Below are positions 1 to 10,495 of a DNA stretch of 64,000 nucleotides, one piece after another (positions within the stretch are counted from its first letter, which is position 1; every line of letters begins with the position of its first letter). The DNA is from Ulota crispa (lineage: Eukaryota > Streptophyta > Bryopsida > Orthotrichales > Orthotrichaceae): positions 4,790,727-4,854,726 of the forward strand of contig OY987245.1 in the NCBI GenBank assembly GCA_963920765.1, given 5' to 3'. The notes beneath the pieces were generated by a model. That model made no database searches. It worked only from the letters and a program-made list of their open reading frames with translations, and had not been told where the DNA came from. Both the position numbers and the translations under genes were made by a program.

Positions 1-147
1 GATAAGTGATCAACCGCTTATTTACAGGGACGTGTTGGAATGCAAGACCACCTTTTTTTAAAAGCATGAGTGGAGAAATAGGGGCTTGAGGGCTGACCAA
101 AACAGATGAAAAACTTTGAAAGAGCCCGGACCGATGGAAATGCTCTA
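1..147. repeat. Right half of a MITE (GAGCATCTCC-type ends)
   Basis: The stretch ending in ATGCTCTAAG resembles, in order, the right half of the element at 31,526-31,845: both share a 'gaaatgcaaggccacctttt'-like block, an 'agcatg(a/g)gtg' block and a terminal ATGCTCTTAG-like end. The left half lies outside the window. The superfamily cannot be settled from this part. Confidence 0.45.
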
Positions 148-187
148 AGGAACTTGAAAACCATAAGAGTGTTAGAGATTGTCATCA

Positions 188-586
188 TCATCTTACTGTT
201 GTCCAAATATGGCCAATGGTCCCGGTCCGCATAGCAGCACGAATCCCCACAAACACAGGGAACTCTCCATACAAGAAGGAGTCGTGGTATGTGCTGAGCA
301 CATGCTTGTTGGCGTTGATGTATTTCACGCCTTTGCGAGTGTGCGACTCCATGAACTTCTTGGTGCAGTTTTGCATGGCTTTGTACAGTCTCCGGTACCA
401 GGCCCGGTGGGGGTTGATGTAGCTGTACCTCCGTGCCAACAACGTGTTAGGCGTGTTGTAGTCGCTAGCATTGGAGTAGGCGCTGTGCGGAGATGTGGCC
501 ATGGCCCTGTGTGCAGAAAACCCCGGATAATTGTTCATTGCTGACATTTGCCTCTCCATCTCGTAGGATGATCTGTGGATGTCCAT
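188..586 (-). CDS. Unrecognised 132-aa protein, single exon
   Basis: An open frame of 132 codons begins at ATG 586 in a strong initiation context (ACCATGG) and ends at TGA 188. The frame stays open 19 codons further upstream, but that extension begins at a weaker ATG. The product is rich in Tyr, Arg, Asn and Ser, with a basic aromatic middle (RAWYRRLYKAMQNCTKKFM) and a conserved-looking tail (FPVFVGIRAAMRTGTIGHIW). I see no signal peptide, membrane segment or known domain. Base composition is clearly richer in GC than the surrounding repeats, which favours a real gene or a coding fragment. It could instead be the last exon of a longer gene: there is an AG shortly before the ATG. I do not recognise the family. 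Confidence 0.5.
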   Translation of the reverse strand: MDIHRSSYEMERQMSAMNNYPGFSAHRAMATSPHSAYSNASDYNTPNTLLARRYSYINPHRAWYRRLYKAMQNCTKKFMESHTRKGVKYINANKHVLSTYHDSFLYGEFPVFVGIRAAMRTGTIGHIWTTVR

Positions 587-680
587 GGTTGCAAGTCTGC
601 CCAAGTCCACATTGTTACACACCCATTTACTTCCACATATCACGTTTGTAGCAGGGTTTTTAGAAACATTTCTATTTACA

Positions 681-1170
681 CACTAGTAGAAAACCAGGTC
701 TAAATCAAGTGACCCTAACCAACAAAAGCATGTCTTAATCCTTAAATGTCAGATTGGGTGGCCACCTGTGTCCTCTATAGTGGTTTCTACATTGGTGTGG
801 CAAGTGCCCACCCATTAAAATATTGTTTTTTTAAAATTGCAAAAGTCAACAATGCATGGTACCCTCATGAAAATTACAAGAAGGGCAGCATGAGACCTAA
901 CACCATGTCTGTAGATCTCCTCACAATTTGGGTTATCAAAAAATATGAGTACATTAGTTGAAGTATGATTTTTGCCATCCATGATGCACCATGTATGTAT
1001 GACCACTTCTACATAAAAATCAGGTGAAAAGTAACCTTTATCTAGACAACGGACTTTTTTTGTCGGCATCAACATTTAGGGGTTAATCACATATCTTTGT
1101 TCAAAATGTCATAATAAAGACAATTGAATGAATTAAATAATGTTGATTTGGATTCTATTTTCTAGTAGTG
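681..1170. mobile_element. CACTA-type (EnSpm) non-autonomous element
   Basis: The left end reads CACTAGTAGAAAA and the right end is the inverse of CACTACTAGAAAA. The element is flanked by a perfect 3-bp duplication, ACA (678-680 and 1171-1173). CACTA ends and 3-bp duplications define the EnSpm/CACTA superfamily. Subterminal CCAAATCAA-like blocks are shared with the 142-bp relative at 33,991-34,132. A TTAA-type element is nested inside. Confidence 0.8.
739..1082. mobile_element. TTAA-flanked MITE (piggyBac-like), nested in CACTA element
   Basis: The ends are TCCTTAAATGTC and the inverse of CCCCTAAATGTTG, bounded by TTAA on both sides (735-738 and 1083-1086). It is 344 bp, has no coding potential, and interrupts the CACTA element 681-1170. 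The related CACTA copy at 33,991 has no insert at the matching place. Confidence 0.75.
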
Positions 1171-2936
1171 ACAATTTGTGACTTTTGTGTAGAGTTTGTT
1201 TTCTTCAGTCTTCTTTTCTACACTTGCCACAATAGGGTTTAAATACCAACATTGTGATTATGAAGATGTGATATTTTTGTAAGGCTAGTTGACCGTATAA
1301 ACAAATGGGTTTGGGTTGTTTTATATGCAAAAAAAACTTTTTTTATGTCAATGGGTGAACTTCATTACAAACGTGCTCTTTGTAAATAATAATGCGCTTT
1401 GCTTTTGCCTCAATTTTTGACTAACGTTGCTTAATATTGCAAAAAGAATAATTTGGACAGTTTCACATGCTATACTATATTTTCATCACGAATATGGTAT
1501 TGTTTTGTTTGGCACGATTTATTTAACTTCTTAAAACCCGCATGCAACAAGTCAAAGGTTTGAGTTTTGACGATTGGACGTAATAACCAAATTGGTTTTT
1601 GAAATTCCATCTCTCATTTAGTACAAATCATAAGGGCTAAACAATCCATGGGCCTCTACGAAATTGCCATGTGAATACACTGCATTTAGCAAGGTTTGAA
1701 TTTAAAGTCTACCAAAATCCAAAACAGCCTTGTAAGCTGATGGAAGTCCTTAGTATCCGGAACAAGTAAAAAATTCTTGTACTTTGCTATTTGTGGAATG
1801 TTATCAACATGTATATCCTCAAATTTGTATACAAAAAAATCTTCCAAGTTTTTTTTTTTTCAAAACCATTACAGATAACTTTCATTAATTCCTTTCAATC
1901 CAAAGTTTGTCAAACTTGTTTGAATTAAAAGAGAGTGGCTTTAGCAAAGGGTCTTCGAAATGAATATAAGTGCACCTTTTTGCTGACAACGCTTGAAAAG
2001 GAATTTTTTTGGAGAGAAAGGTAACCTTGTGTATGTGAAAGTAGATTTCAGATTGCTGAATCCAAAGCTCCACCACCACCTGACACTGCTCCACAAATGT
2101 GGCTAAAGTTAGCAAAACCTACACCAAGTTCTTTTAAAATTGCTACAAAAAGACAAGATTATTTTGAAGATTTAGCAGATTTAGCAATGTTTTCATCCAG
2201 TTGAACTACTTCTTCAGAAAATAGAATTTGGGATTACTGCCACCTGGGTTGCATGAAGAATTAAAACTCCGCTATCATGTAAATTCCTGGCACAGCATCT
2301 GTGAATTTATCACCATCTTTCATCACCCTAGGCCAGTTTTTCTGCACAATCATGATAAAATTATTACATCGAAAACAAATCAAAATAAAAAACATAAAAT
2401 AATAATAAAAACAAAATATTTGGATTTTCAATGATTTACCAAAGCCAAATGCATGATTTGGAGATTTGAGAGGTAGCTTCAAAATTTGTAGAGGAGACTT
2501 CACAGTTTTTGCAGAGAAATTCAGAGATTGGAAGAATTATTGGTTATAATTCCAGAGACAACCCTAAATAAAAAAAACTCACGGCTTGAACGAGAAGCTG
2601 TGGATGAAAAATGCACCAGTTTCGTTCTCATCCTGAGATTGATACCCTCACGACAAGCGCCTTATGGATATCAACCCGGAGTCGGAAACAGAACCAGCAG
2701 GAGAGTACAGCTCAAATAAAGGCAAGTGCTCATTTGTCAGGCAAGAGTTGGTGAATGCGTGGGTCGTGGGCCCCACGAGGAGTCAGGGTAATTCCGTTGT
2801 GGAGAATAATAAATACCATGCTTCATGCTCCCCTTGCCCCCTTTGGGACGGTTCACACTATTGTATGCGTATCTCCTAGTCCCAAGTCCCATTGAATTTC
2901 TGAAATTTTGATTGGTTAGCCCCGAGAGTGCTATAT
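1171..2936. other. Gene-free AT-rich interval
   Basis: No convincing gene. Positions 2,580-2,880 are somewhat richer in GC with short open frames on both strands, but none has recognisable protein features. It may be single-copy or old repeat DNA. Confidence 0.4.
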
Positions 2937-3555
2937 TGTGACCCGTGAGCCTAGATTTTTTGTCAAAATATTCAATTTCACTTATAATTATGTACATAGA
3001 GTTTTATAATTGTGCATTTGAAACTTTTATCTTTTGAAATACTTACTTTTTTTTTTTTTAAATCATTGATTTTGAGTTCAAAATTGGTCCCTACTCACCA
3101 AAATTTGGTTCACAACTCAGAGGTTCACCATTTTACGCTCAAAATATACCGTTGTCTATTAACCCCCTTCCATCGCTAGGTATCTCAAGAAAAATATTGA
3201 AGACCAAGCCACATCTCTTTTATAAAGTATCAGGTGTTTGTCACCAAAAATTTGAAATTTGGAGAGGGGGAGGGAGAAGAAAAGACAAGAAAAATGGAGG
3301 GGAAAATAGGGACAACGCTAGTTTGTTAGCCTAAAACATTGGGCCATGAGCAATGAGCCAAGATTTTGTGAGCAGTAACCAATTCCAAGCTCAAAATTAA
3401 TGGATAAACTAAAAGAATGGCAAGTTTTTCAAGATGTCAATGCTTAAAATGCACAAATGTAGGTCCAAGTGTCCACAATTATAGGTGAATTTTAGTATTT
3501 TGGCAAATAAATACATACTTGCAACTCACATCTCACAAATCCCTACTCACGGTTT
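2937..3555. repeat. Hairpin-type dispersed repeat with inverted arms
   Basis: The left arm (about 2,937-3,180) contains the blocks CACTTATAATTATGTACA and TTGAGTTCAAAATTGGT. The right arm (about 3,340-3,555) carries the same blocks inverted (for example CACAATTATAGGTGAATTTT). CCGTGAG and CTCACGG mark the outer ends. A left-arm copy lies in intron 3 of the DUF1068 gene (12,586-13,275). I see no clear target duplication. Confidence 0.55.
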
Positions 3556-5037
3556 AGCATTTCCCAAGGAAATAGAGAGTGAAAAGTAACTCAAAATTAA
3601 AAGGGAGGAAAAAAAAAAAGAAGAAAAGGAAAGATAAAAATTCACCAAAAATTAAGAGAGAGACCATGCAAAGCCTAAACAAGGTATACTAATTGAACAC
3701 AACGCCGTTTCAAAATGGGTTTTTGTAAGAAAGCAATTTGAGCACTTACTTTTTGTATAAAAGAGCTCCCTTGGATTTTACACTCATATTTCTAATCCAA
3801 TTGAAATTGGCCGTATTGAGTCTTTATAAACGGTTGTCTCCAAACTTGCTCTTGAATGTGAAGAGGTTGTTTTTAGTAAAGCAACTCATGGAATTCTTGA
3901 GCAAAGTGGTTGTCCTTGATACTTCAAAAACATATTTTATTTCTTCATGTGTTTTAGATTGTTTGTTTTAACCTAAGTTGACTTGGTATGAAAAGGAGAC
4001 ATTTTGTCCCTTATAGAAATGTGAAAGATGAAGAGGTTGAATTTTGAATTAACAACTTTTCATTATGTTTCAAGTGCCAAATTCCACAAAATTCTCAAAA
4101 TCTAAATGGTTAAGAGGTTGAAGGTTGGGGCTTGTTGCTTCCTACCGCAGGCTTTGCCCCGGCTAAGGCTATCCTAGACAAATCAAGAAGGCTACCAAAA
4201 GGGCCTAAAATTGCAACCTCTCTCTTTGTCTCTAGGAAAAAAGGGAGAGAAAAAAACAAAATTTCCTCTTTGGGCTTTCATGAACAAGGAAGAAAACCAA
4301 AATAAGAGGTAAAAAAAAAAAAAAAAATTTCTCTCTCCAACCAAAAAAATGCCAAGAACTTTCTTTTGTTTAACTATTGGTTGCTTCCGCTTGTTTCATT
4401 GCTTCAAGCCATTGTACTAAAGCAATCCAAGAAGAATGATTACCACTTTCCAAGTTCTAGTTTTCTTAGATAAACCTACATGGTATGACTTTTTAGAAGT
4501 TCTTGTAGTAAATAAGTGGGATTGTAAAAAAGAAAAAACCACTGCCAGAGTTGAACAACTTTGTTTTTGCATAAAATATTCAAAAGTGTGTACCAATATT
4601 TATTTCTGCCACTTAAGAACTGGACAAAGTTGTGATATGGAATTGCATTGCGATTTGTAGAATTAGAACTTGCAGAAGTGTGAATTAAGTTACCCCGCAT
4701 AAATGATCTGATCGTGATGTTTTATGTTGGTGAATTTAATTGCAATCGCGAATGTTGAATGTTTAATCCTTGTTATCATTATTGACATTAAATCCCATTT
4801 GATTGGATATTCATGAATTGACAAATAGGCTTACTAGTAGGAGGGAAAAATACAATGTTGAGTGATTATAATAAACAAAATATTATAACGAAAGATGGTT
4901 ACAAAATCAAAATCATAAATTAGATCTTGAAGTGGCTTTGACTGTGTGCGAGGTGTAATTGTTGTTGGCTTGAGATGCACCTATCACAATGCCGATTTTG
5001 ATGATTATTATTCATAATCACTGTGAGCTTTGATCAA
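3556..5037. other. Gene-free AT-rich interval
   Basis: Contains A-rich runs (about 4,309-4,327) and short open frames without family resemblance. Nothing further could be supported. Confidence 0.35.
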
Positions 5038-5953
5038 CCCCTAAAATTCTTTTGTGTTTAGATGCCCAAAACTGATTCAAAATATTAGTCCCCAAATCAG
5101 GGTCAAAATTTCATTGAAATTTATTTTTTAACAAATCCAACTATAGGATTCTTTGGTTAACTTGCACAAGTATATTGTCCCAAAATTTCAAAATGAATAT
5201 CCCACCAATTGCTAAATCAATGAGCCTAAATTTCAAAATGTAGGCTTTTCTAATCCTTGCAGAAGGTGTAGTTTTGTTTTTCAAGTTTTTTAAAGAAAGA
5301 CACGTATGTTGTATTTCTTTTGCAATTTTGACAATACGTTGGAAAATGGGTTGAAAGCATATATAAAAAAATTAACCAAATTTTTTTGGATTCATTTTTA
5401 CAAAAATAGTAATGTGAAAAGTATTGATGAATGAAAGATATAACTAATATGCTAATAAGTTTTGGAAGAATTTGAAAATTGTTAATCCCAATGGTGAGAA
5501 TGCTTTAATAGACAATTAGTAACTTTCATTGTCATTTTCATTTGAAAATTTTCAAAATTGAGAGTAAAAGATAACTTTGTATGTTTTTCCTACCCTCTTC
5601 CTACCTTCATTGCCCGCAAAATAAACCTCCTTCTAACTCTTACCTCATTATTTGGAATTAAGTGATTCAAATTTTTTGAGTAGGTATAAATCTATACAAT
5701 TATATAAATAAATTAATAAATTAATAAATTAATTAGAATATATTTTTTGCTACCCGGTTTGACATTGAAATTGCAAAAAACCTTATAACTTTTGCATTAC
5801 TTATCAAAATGACATGAGATTAAACTTCACATGTAGATTATGATGAGTAGCATCCATCCTAAAAATTTCATGAAAATTTTCCAAATTATGAAATCAATAG
5901 AGCCTGCCCAAGTTCTTGTAAAGCCCAAAGTGGGCTCCTTGGTCCTTTAGGGG
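5038..5953. mobile_element. TTAA-flanked element (piggyBac-like), family C
   Basis: The right end GGTCCTTTAGGGG is followed by TTAA (5954-5957). The left end CCCCTAAAATTC is preceded by TCAA, a one-base change from TTAA. It is 916 bp and non-coding. Its right end, inverted (GGACCAAGGAGCCCACTTTG), matches the left end of the nested element at 56,706, so the two belong to one family. Confidence 0.75.
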
Positions 5954-6581
5954 TTAACCAAAGAAACCAGTATTTTGAACATTTTAGATTTAGAAAAAGT
6001 GATTGGCAGTTTGCATAAAAAATTACTTTTCCATTGGTAAGAAAAGAGGCATTAATTAACATTGAAGCTCAAAAACAAAAATTGAAAAAATGCCTAATGT
6101 GAATAATTTAAAAAATTATTGATGCACACTTTAAACATAAAACAGACTTAGAATAATATCTTTAAATTGCCTTCGTTTTCTTTGTGAAAACCAAAATTAC
6201 TGCCTTTCAAAGTTTCCTAAACTAAGATAAAATCTGGTAGTGCTATCTATTTAAATCTATTTTTTATGAAATTTTGGTACGTCCCAAAATATTGCCTAAC
6301 TTGCCTTCAATTTCATGTATCATAAATTTCACAACGCCTTCTTTTAGAGACTAGTTTGAACCTAAATGCATTTGCAACTTTTTTTCTTCTTAAGTACCAT
6401 TGTTGAGTTGAGTTCGTATTATTAAGGATTGCAAGACGCTTTGCAGGCAAATGAATTACAACCTCTACAACACTCCTATTTATTATCTTCTTCTGCACAA
6501 TATCAAACCAATATCAAACCATATGAAAGGAAGTTGGTTACTTGGGATTGCTGTTATACCCGACACTAATAACCGTCTTAA

Positions 6582-7190
6582 CCCCTAATGTCCAAAGCAC
6601 TTTTTGAGCTTCTAGGAATCTTTTCCAAGTTGAAAAAAAAGTTAAAACTTTAATAAGTTGTATTAGCTTTAAGAAAAAAATTGTAGCCGTACAAAATCAA
6701 ACTACATATGTTAGAAATTACATAGGAAAAAAAATTCAACAATATCATTTATGGATTGAAAGATTAGAATGCTTCATTAAGAGGGTATTAAAATTGTGAA
6801 AATGACTTGAAGTTATTCAATCCTCTCCTCACATGTCAAATTTTTAAAAAATAGTCAAATGAAAAATATGGGGCTAAAGGATATAACATACATAACTCCA
6901 ATCAATTTACAGCTTTTCAAAGTCTCTTCTACAATTTTTTTAAATGAATTTCTAGTGTGATTTTTTCTCCAAGGTCTCGTGTACAGTATTTGAGGCTCAT
7001 ATCCAAGAGCTCTCAACACAAAAAAAGTCAAGATTGCAATGGACACCCAAGCACAAAATCTTGAATTAAACAATCATAATCAATCATTTACAAAATTGGT
7101 TTTTGATACTAAAAATAACAACTTTGTTGGGTTTTATAGAAGTTCAAACTATTGTCAACACCATAATGTGGTGCCTTGGGCATTTAGGGG
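6582..7190. mobile_element. TTAA-flanked element (piggyBac-like), family B
   Basis: The ends are CCCCTAATGTCCAAAGCAC and the inverse of CCCCTAAATGCCCAAGGC, with perfect TTAA on both sides (6578-6581, 7191-7194). It is 609 bp. It shares an internal block (AAAATGACTTGAAGT and the GATTAGAATG region) with the elements at 48,396 (inverted) and 58,007. Confidence 0.8.
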
Positions 7191-7194
7191 TTAA

Positions 7195-9245
7195 ACTAAC
7201 ATTTCATCCTTGAAGCTAACAAAAATCATCATATATGAAAAAATTGCACAATAAAATGTATTTTTTTAAGGCTATTTGAACTAGATCATGTAGACAATAG
7301 TTTTGGGAATTCACATGCAAAATCTCTCATTGCTTACGTAAATGCACAATTTCAATATAAACATGCTCAATCATAATTCATATGCATACTTCACATTTGT
7401 CGCAAATTATAACCAACCTTTCTTGAACTTGCAAAAACGTCATTTATAATAATTTTATGTACTACGTCTAATGACTTTGTTAAAACAATGCTCAGGACCC
7501 TAAAGACTATTCATTTAAATTTGAAATATCAAATAAAGGTAAACAGATCCCATGCATACAACAAATTTATTTTTTCATTCATCTAGCTATCATTAAGTTC
7601 TTGTATCAGTTTTCTAACATTTGTCACATACATCCTTCAAAAAATAAATAATCTAAACTTCCTACATTAATTGAATTAGTACAAACTGGTTCCACTTAAA
7701 TAGTAACTTTTGTAGCTTTAAACCAACTTTTCAAAGAAGAATTTAAAGAAAAGAATAAGAAAAAGATCTTTAATGAATGTCACAACTAAAACTTGACTTC
7801 CAAAACCAAAAGAAAAAATTATCTATATACAGAAACTCGTATTCAATTCCTAATCAAACATCTAAACAAATTTGAATTATTTTTCTCAAATTTTGTAAGG
7901 AAAAATTCTTCATAGCAACTCAGAATCTTGCGTTATGAATGTGGAATATGGAGTCTAAAACTTTATTTAGGTTCAAATCATGCTTTGATTAATCTTCCCT
8001 AGATTTTTGATTAATCTTCCCGAGATTATACCTTGTAACACATCTTCACATTTTTATAAATGTACAGTATCCCTAATACTTGAGGGGTTATAGTAAAATA
8101 ATATTTGCTCACTTCAAAGTGCCACCGTGTAAGGTAATTGGACATTTGCTCCTCGAATTTCGAGAAATTTGACATGTCCAAATTCGTAGATAGTGGTGGT
8201 TTCAAGTGACTGGAAGCTTACGCTAAGTTATTGCAGGGATTTTGTGTGGGTTACCTGTTGGTTGAGTGACACGTACCCATGAATACATGCAGGTAAGCAA
8301 AAACAAAAGAACAAAAGGACAGAAGTCCATTACAGAACCATCCACTCATGCACTTCCATCCACAAAATCAATTGATATTATTAACGTTTTGTCCAAATTT
8401 TAGCAAACCAGTATGTTTTTCTTGCAGAAGGGAATGAGCCATTTTATGAGTTCATTCACCCAATGATGTAAGACCACCCAATGTCAAGACAAGATACAAT
8501 TTCGACAATAAAACTAAAACTAAAATAAAAAAGAAGAGAAAAACTAAATAACATCCAACAATATTTCCTTGCCTTGTTGGAGCTGTATCAGTGACCCCCG
8601 AATGCGATTTTCACACTTAGCTCAATTACCTCAAGTGACTAAGAAAACTACTAAATATGCAAAAAGGTAAAAAAAATGAAATGTAACACTTTGGTAAACT
8701 TACGAAATGTCAAACTCCTGCTAGTTTCTCACAATTTTCCTTCTTCTCTAACACCTGTTTCTGTGTCCATTCTTTATTTCCGTCAATAATATGCTTTTTT
8801 TAGAGGTGGTTTTAAAAGCTAGTTTCTTGTCATTTTTTCTCTGGATTTCTCTCAAGCAAGAGAATTCAAAAAGCTAATGCTAGCACGTTTTCTACACCCC
8901 CTCTTGAAGTGTTCAAAATCTTCTAGATTTTCTCACCAGAAACCCACCACATTAATGCAAAACAAAATGTTGGTTTCTCCTCAAAAAATAACCGTCAGTT
9001 GTGCAAGCGAAAAAGCCTCAAGGAAACATCCTAGTTTCCTTGAACTCTGAAACCGCCTTACGTGATCACAATTACCACTAAAATTCAACAAAACCTCCGT
9101 GATCAATCTTTTCACAGCTTTAAAAAAAATATGATCACCGCAGTGTAATTTTTTATTTTATAAACTCAGCACATTTACCAAAGTTCTTAACCACGTGAAC
9201 AAACATGACAACCACATTTGGAATCACTGGTGGTGTTTACATTTT
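7195..9245. other. Gene-free AT-rich interval
   Basis: No supported gene. A lone TTGAGGGGTTAT at 8,080-8,091 resembles a decayed right end of the TTAA-type elements, but no partner end was found. Confidence 0.3.
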
Positions 9246-9564
9246 AGGGAAAATTTCGTGGATACCCCTAAAGTTTGCAATATTTTCATAGATTTCCCCG
9301 CTTTTTTAGAAATATCACAACTATCCTTGGACTAAAAAAACTTAGGTGTTTGTTTTGTTATGCATGTCTCTTCCTTCTCCCTTTGTGCGTACACTACTTC
9401 TTTCTTGTTATGCATACTCACAAGGGAAGGAGGGAAGTAACAAGCACAACAAAACAAATGCCTAATCATTTTTGTCTATCCCAAGGATATTTGTGATATT
9501 TCTGAAAAAGCAGGGGTATCTATGAAATTATTGCAAACTTCAGGGTATCCATGAATTTCTCCCT
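9246..9564. mobile_element. Hairpin MITE with 7-bp target duplication, copy 1
   Basis: The left end AGGGAAAATTTCGTGGATA and the inverse of the right end (AGGGAGAAATTCATGGATA) continue as a near-palindrome through most of the 319 bp. It is flanked by ACATTTT on both sides (9239-9245 and 9565-9571). Related copies lie at 33,439 and 47,578. The superfamily is unassigned, as 7 bp is an uncommon duplication length. Confidence 0.7.
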
Positions 9565-9705
9565 ACATTTTTTATGCATGGCTATGAACCAAAAAAACTT
9601 GAAGTTTTGCTAAAATTTAGCCATGTAAAGTAGCAACATCCATAAGCGTTGTGTCCCCATGGGCGTTTTTTGAAAATGGCACGGCTAATTAATAAAAAAA
9701 CAAAT

Positions 9706-9770
9706 GGTTGTGGGTGACTAAGTGATGGGTATGGGTGACAAAGTGATGGTTGTGGGTGACTAGCATGACG
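9706..9770. repeat. Short tandem repeat, 21-bp unit, about 3 copies
   Basis: A GGTTGTGGGTGACTAAGTGAT-like unit occurs three times in a row with small changes, about 730 bp before the DUF1068 start codon. Confidence 0.6.
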
Positions 9771-9989
9771 GTTTTGAGTACCCATCTCACTATTTCAGAA
9801 CCAACAAGCCTTGTTTTTAGCATCTCTTACACACGGTTCCTACCATTTTAGTGATTTTGGACTTTGAAAAAACTTTGTGAACAAATACTTGCGATTGGAA
9901 CCTTGAAATTGATGCCAATATTTTTGGTTTCCACTTCCTAACTTACAGTATTTTTTTCAAAGGTAGTCAATTATTTTACCTACTCCAAA

Positions 9990-10022
9990 ACCCTTATTTC
10001 CACGCTTATGGGTGCGCCTACC
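9990..10022. repeat. Isolated right end of a TA-type MITE
   Basis: The sequence GCTTATGGGTGCGCCTACCT followed by TA matches the right ends of the elements at 14,718 and 32,254. No left end was found within 600 bp, so this is probably a truncated copy abutting the upstream edge of the DUF1068 gene. Confidence 0.4.
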
Positions 10023-10242
10023 TTACATTATGAGCACTGCTCTGGAGGAAGAGGAAGACGGAGACAGAGAACTGGAAACTTGCCGTTTCTGTCCAGGCCG
10101 GCAGGCAAGTGCAGTCAAAAGCAGGCAAAACGCAGGCAAAGGGTGCCGCACCAGGCTTGTCGTCGTCATCGACGCAGTCAGAGACTGATCAGAGGTACGA
10201 CTAGAGCCAGAGGGGGCGCTCAAGTGTGAACCGGGGGAGGCC

Positions 10243-10467
10243 ATGAATGTGCTGGCTCGCCATTGTTTCTCTCTCTCTACGACGTCACTTCAGTCTAGCA
10301 ACAGCAACAGCACCAGCATCAGCCACAGCTACAGCAGCAACAGCAGCCCCAGCAGCATGTGGTTCAGGGCCAGGAATGTTGCAGTGCACCGAGATTGCTG
10401 CTGCTGCCACAGCAGCACATGCTCGGAAGCCATTCCAGCACCACTACTCCTTGAACATTCTTTGTAA
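10243..10467 (+). promoter_or_regulatory. CAG-rich leader with upstream open frame
   Basis: The 250 bases before the DUF1068 start codon are full of CAG/CAA/AGC triplets and hold a 74-codon open frame (10,243-10,467) plus an overlapping one in another frame (10,247-10,483). Both end before ATG 10,496. If transcription begins upstream of 10,240 they would be upstream open frames able to reduce translation of the main product. The triplet repeats alone could create such frames by chance. Confidence 0.35.
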
Positions 10468-10495
10468 CGCAGCTGAGAGCTGATCAAGCGAGAGC

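Noticed and set aside
2528-2879. Overlapping plus-strand frames of 63 and 71 codons in slightly GC-richer DNA
   Set aside because: No start context, splice partner or family resemblance; frames overlap in different phases, as expected by chance.
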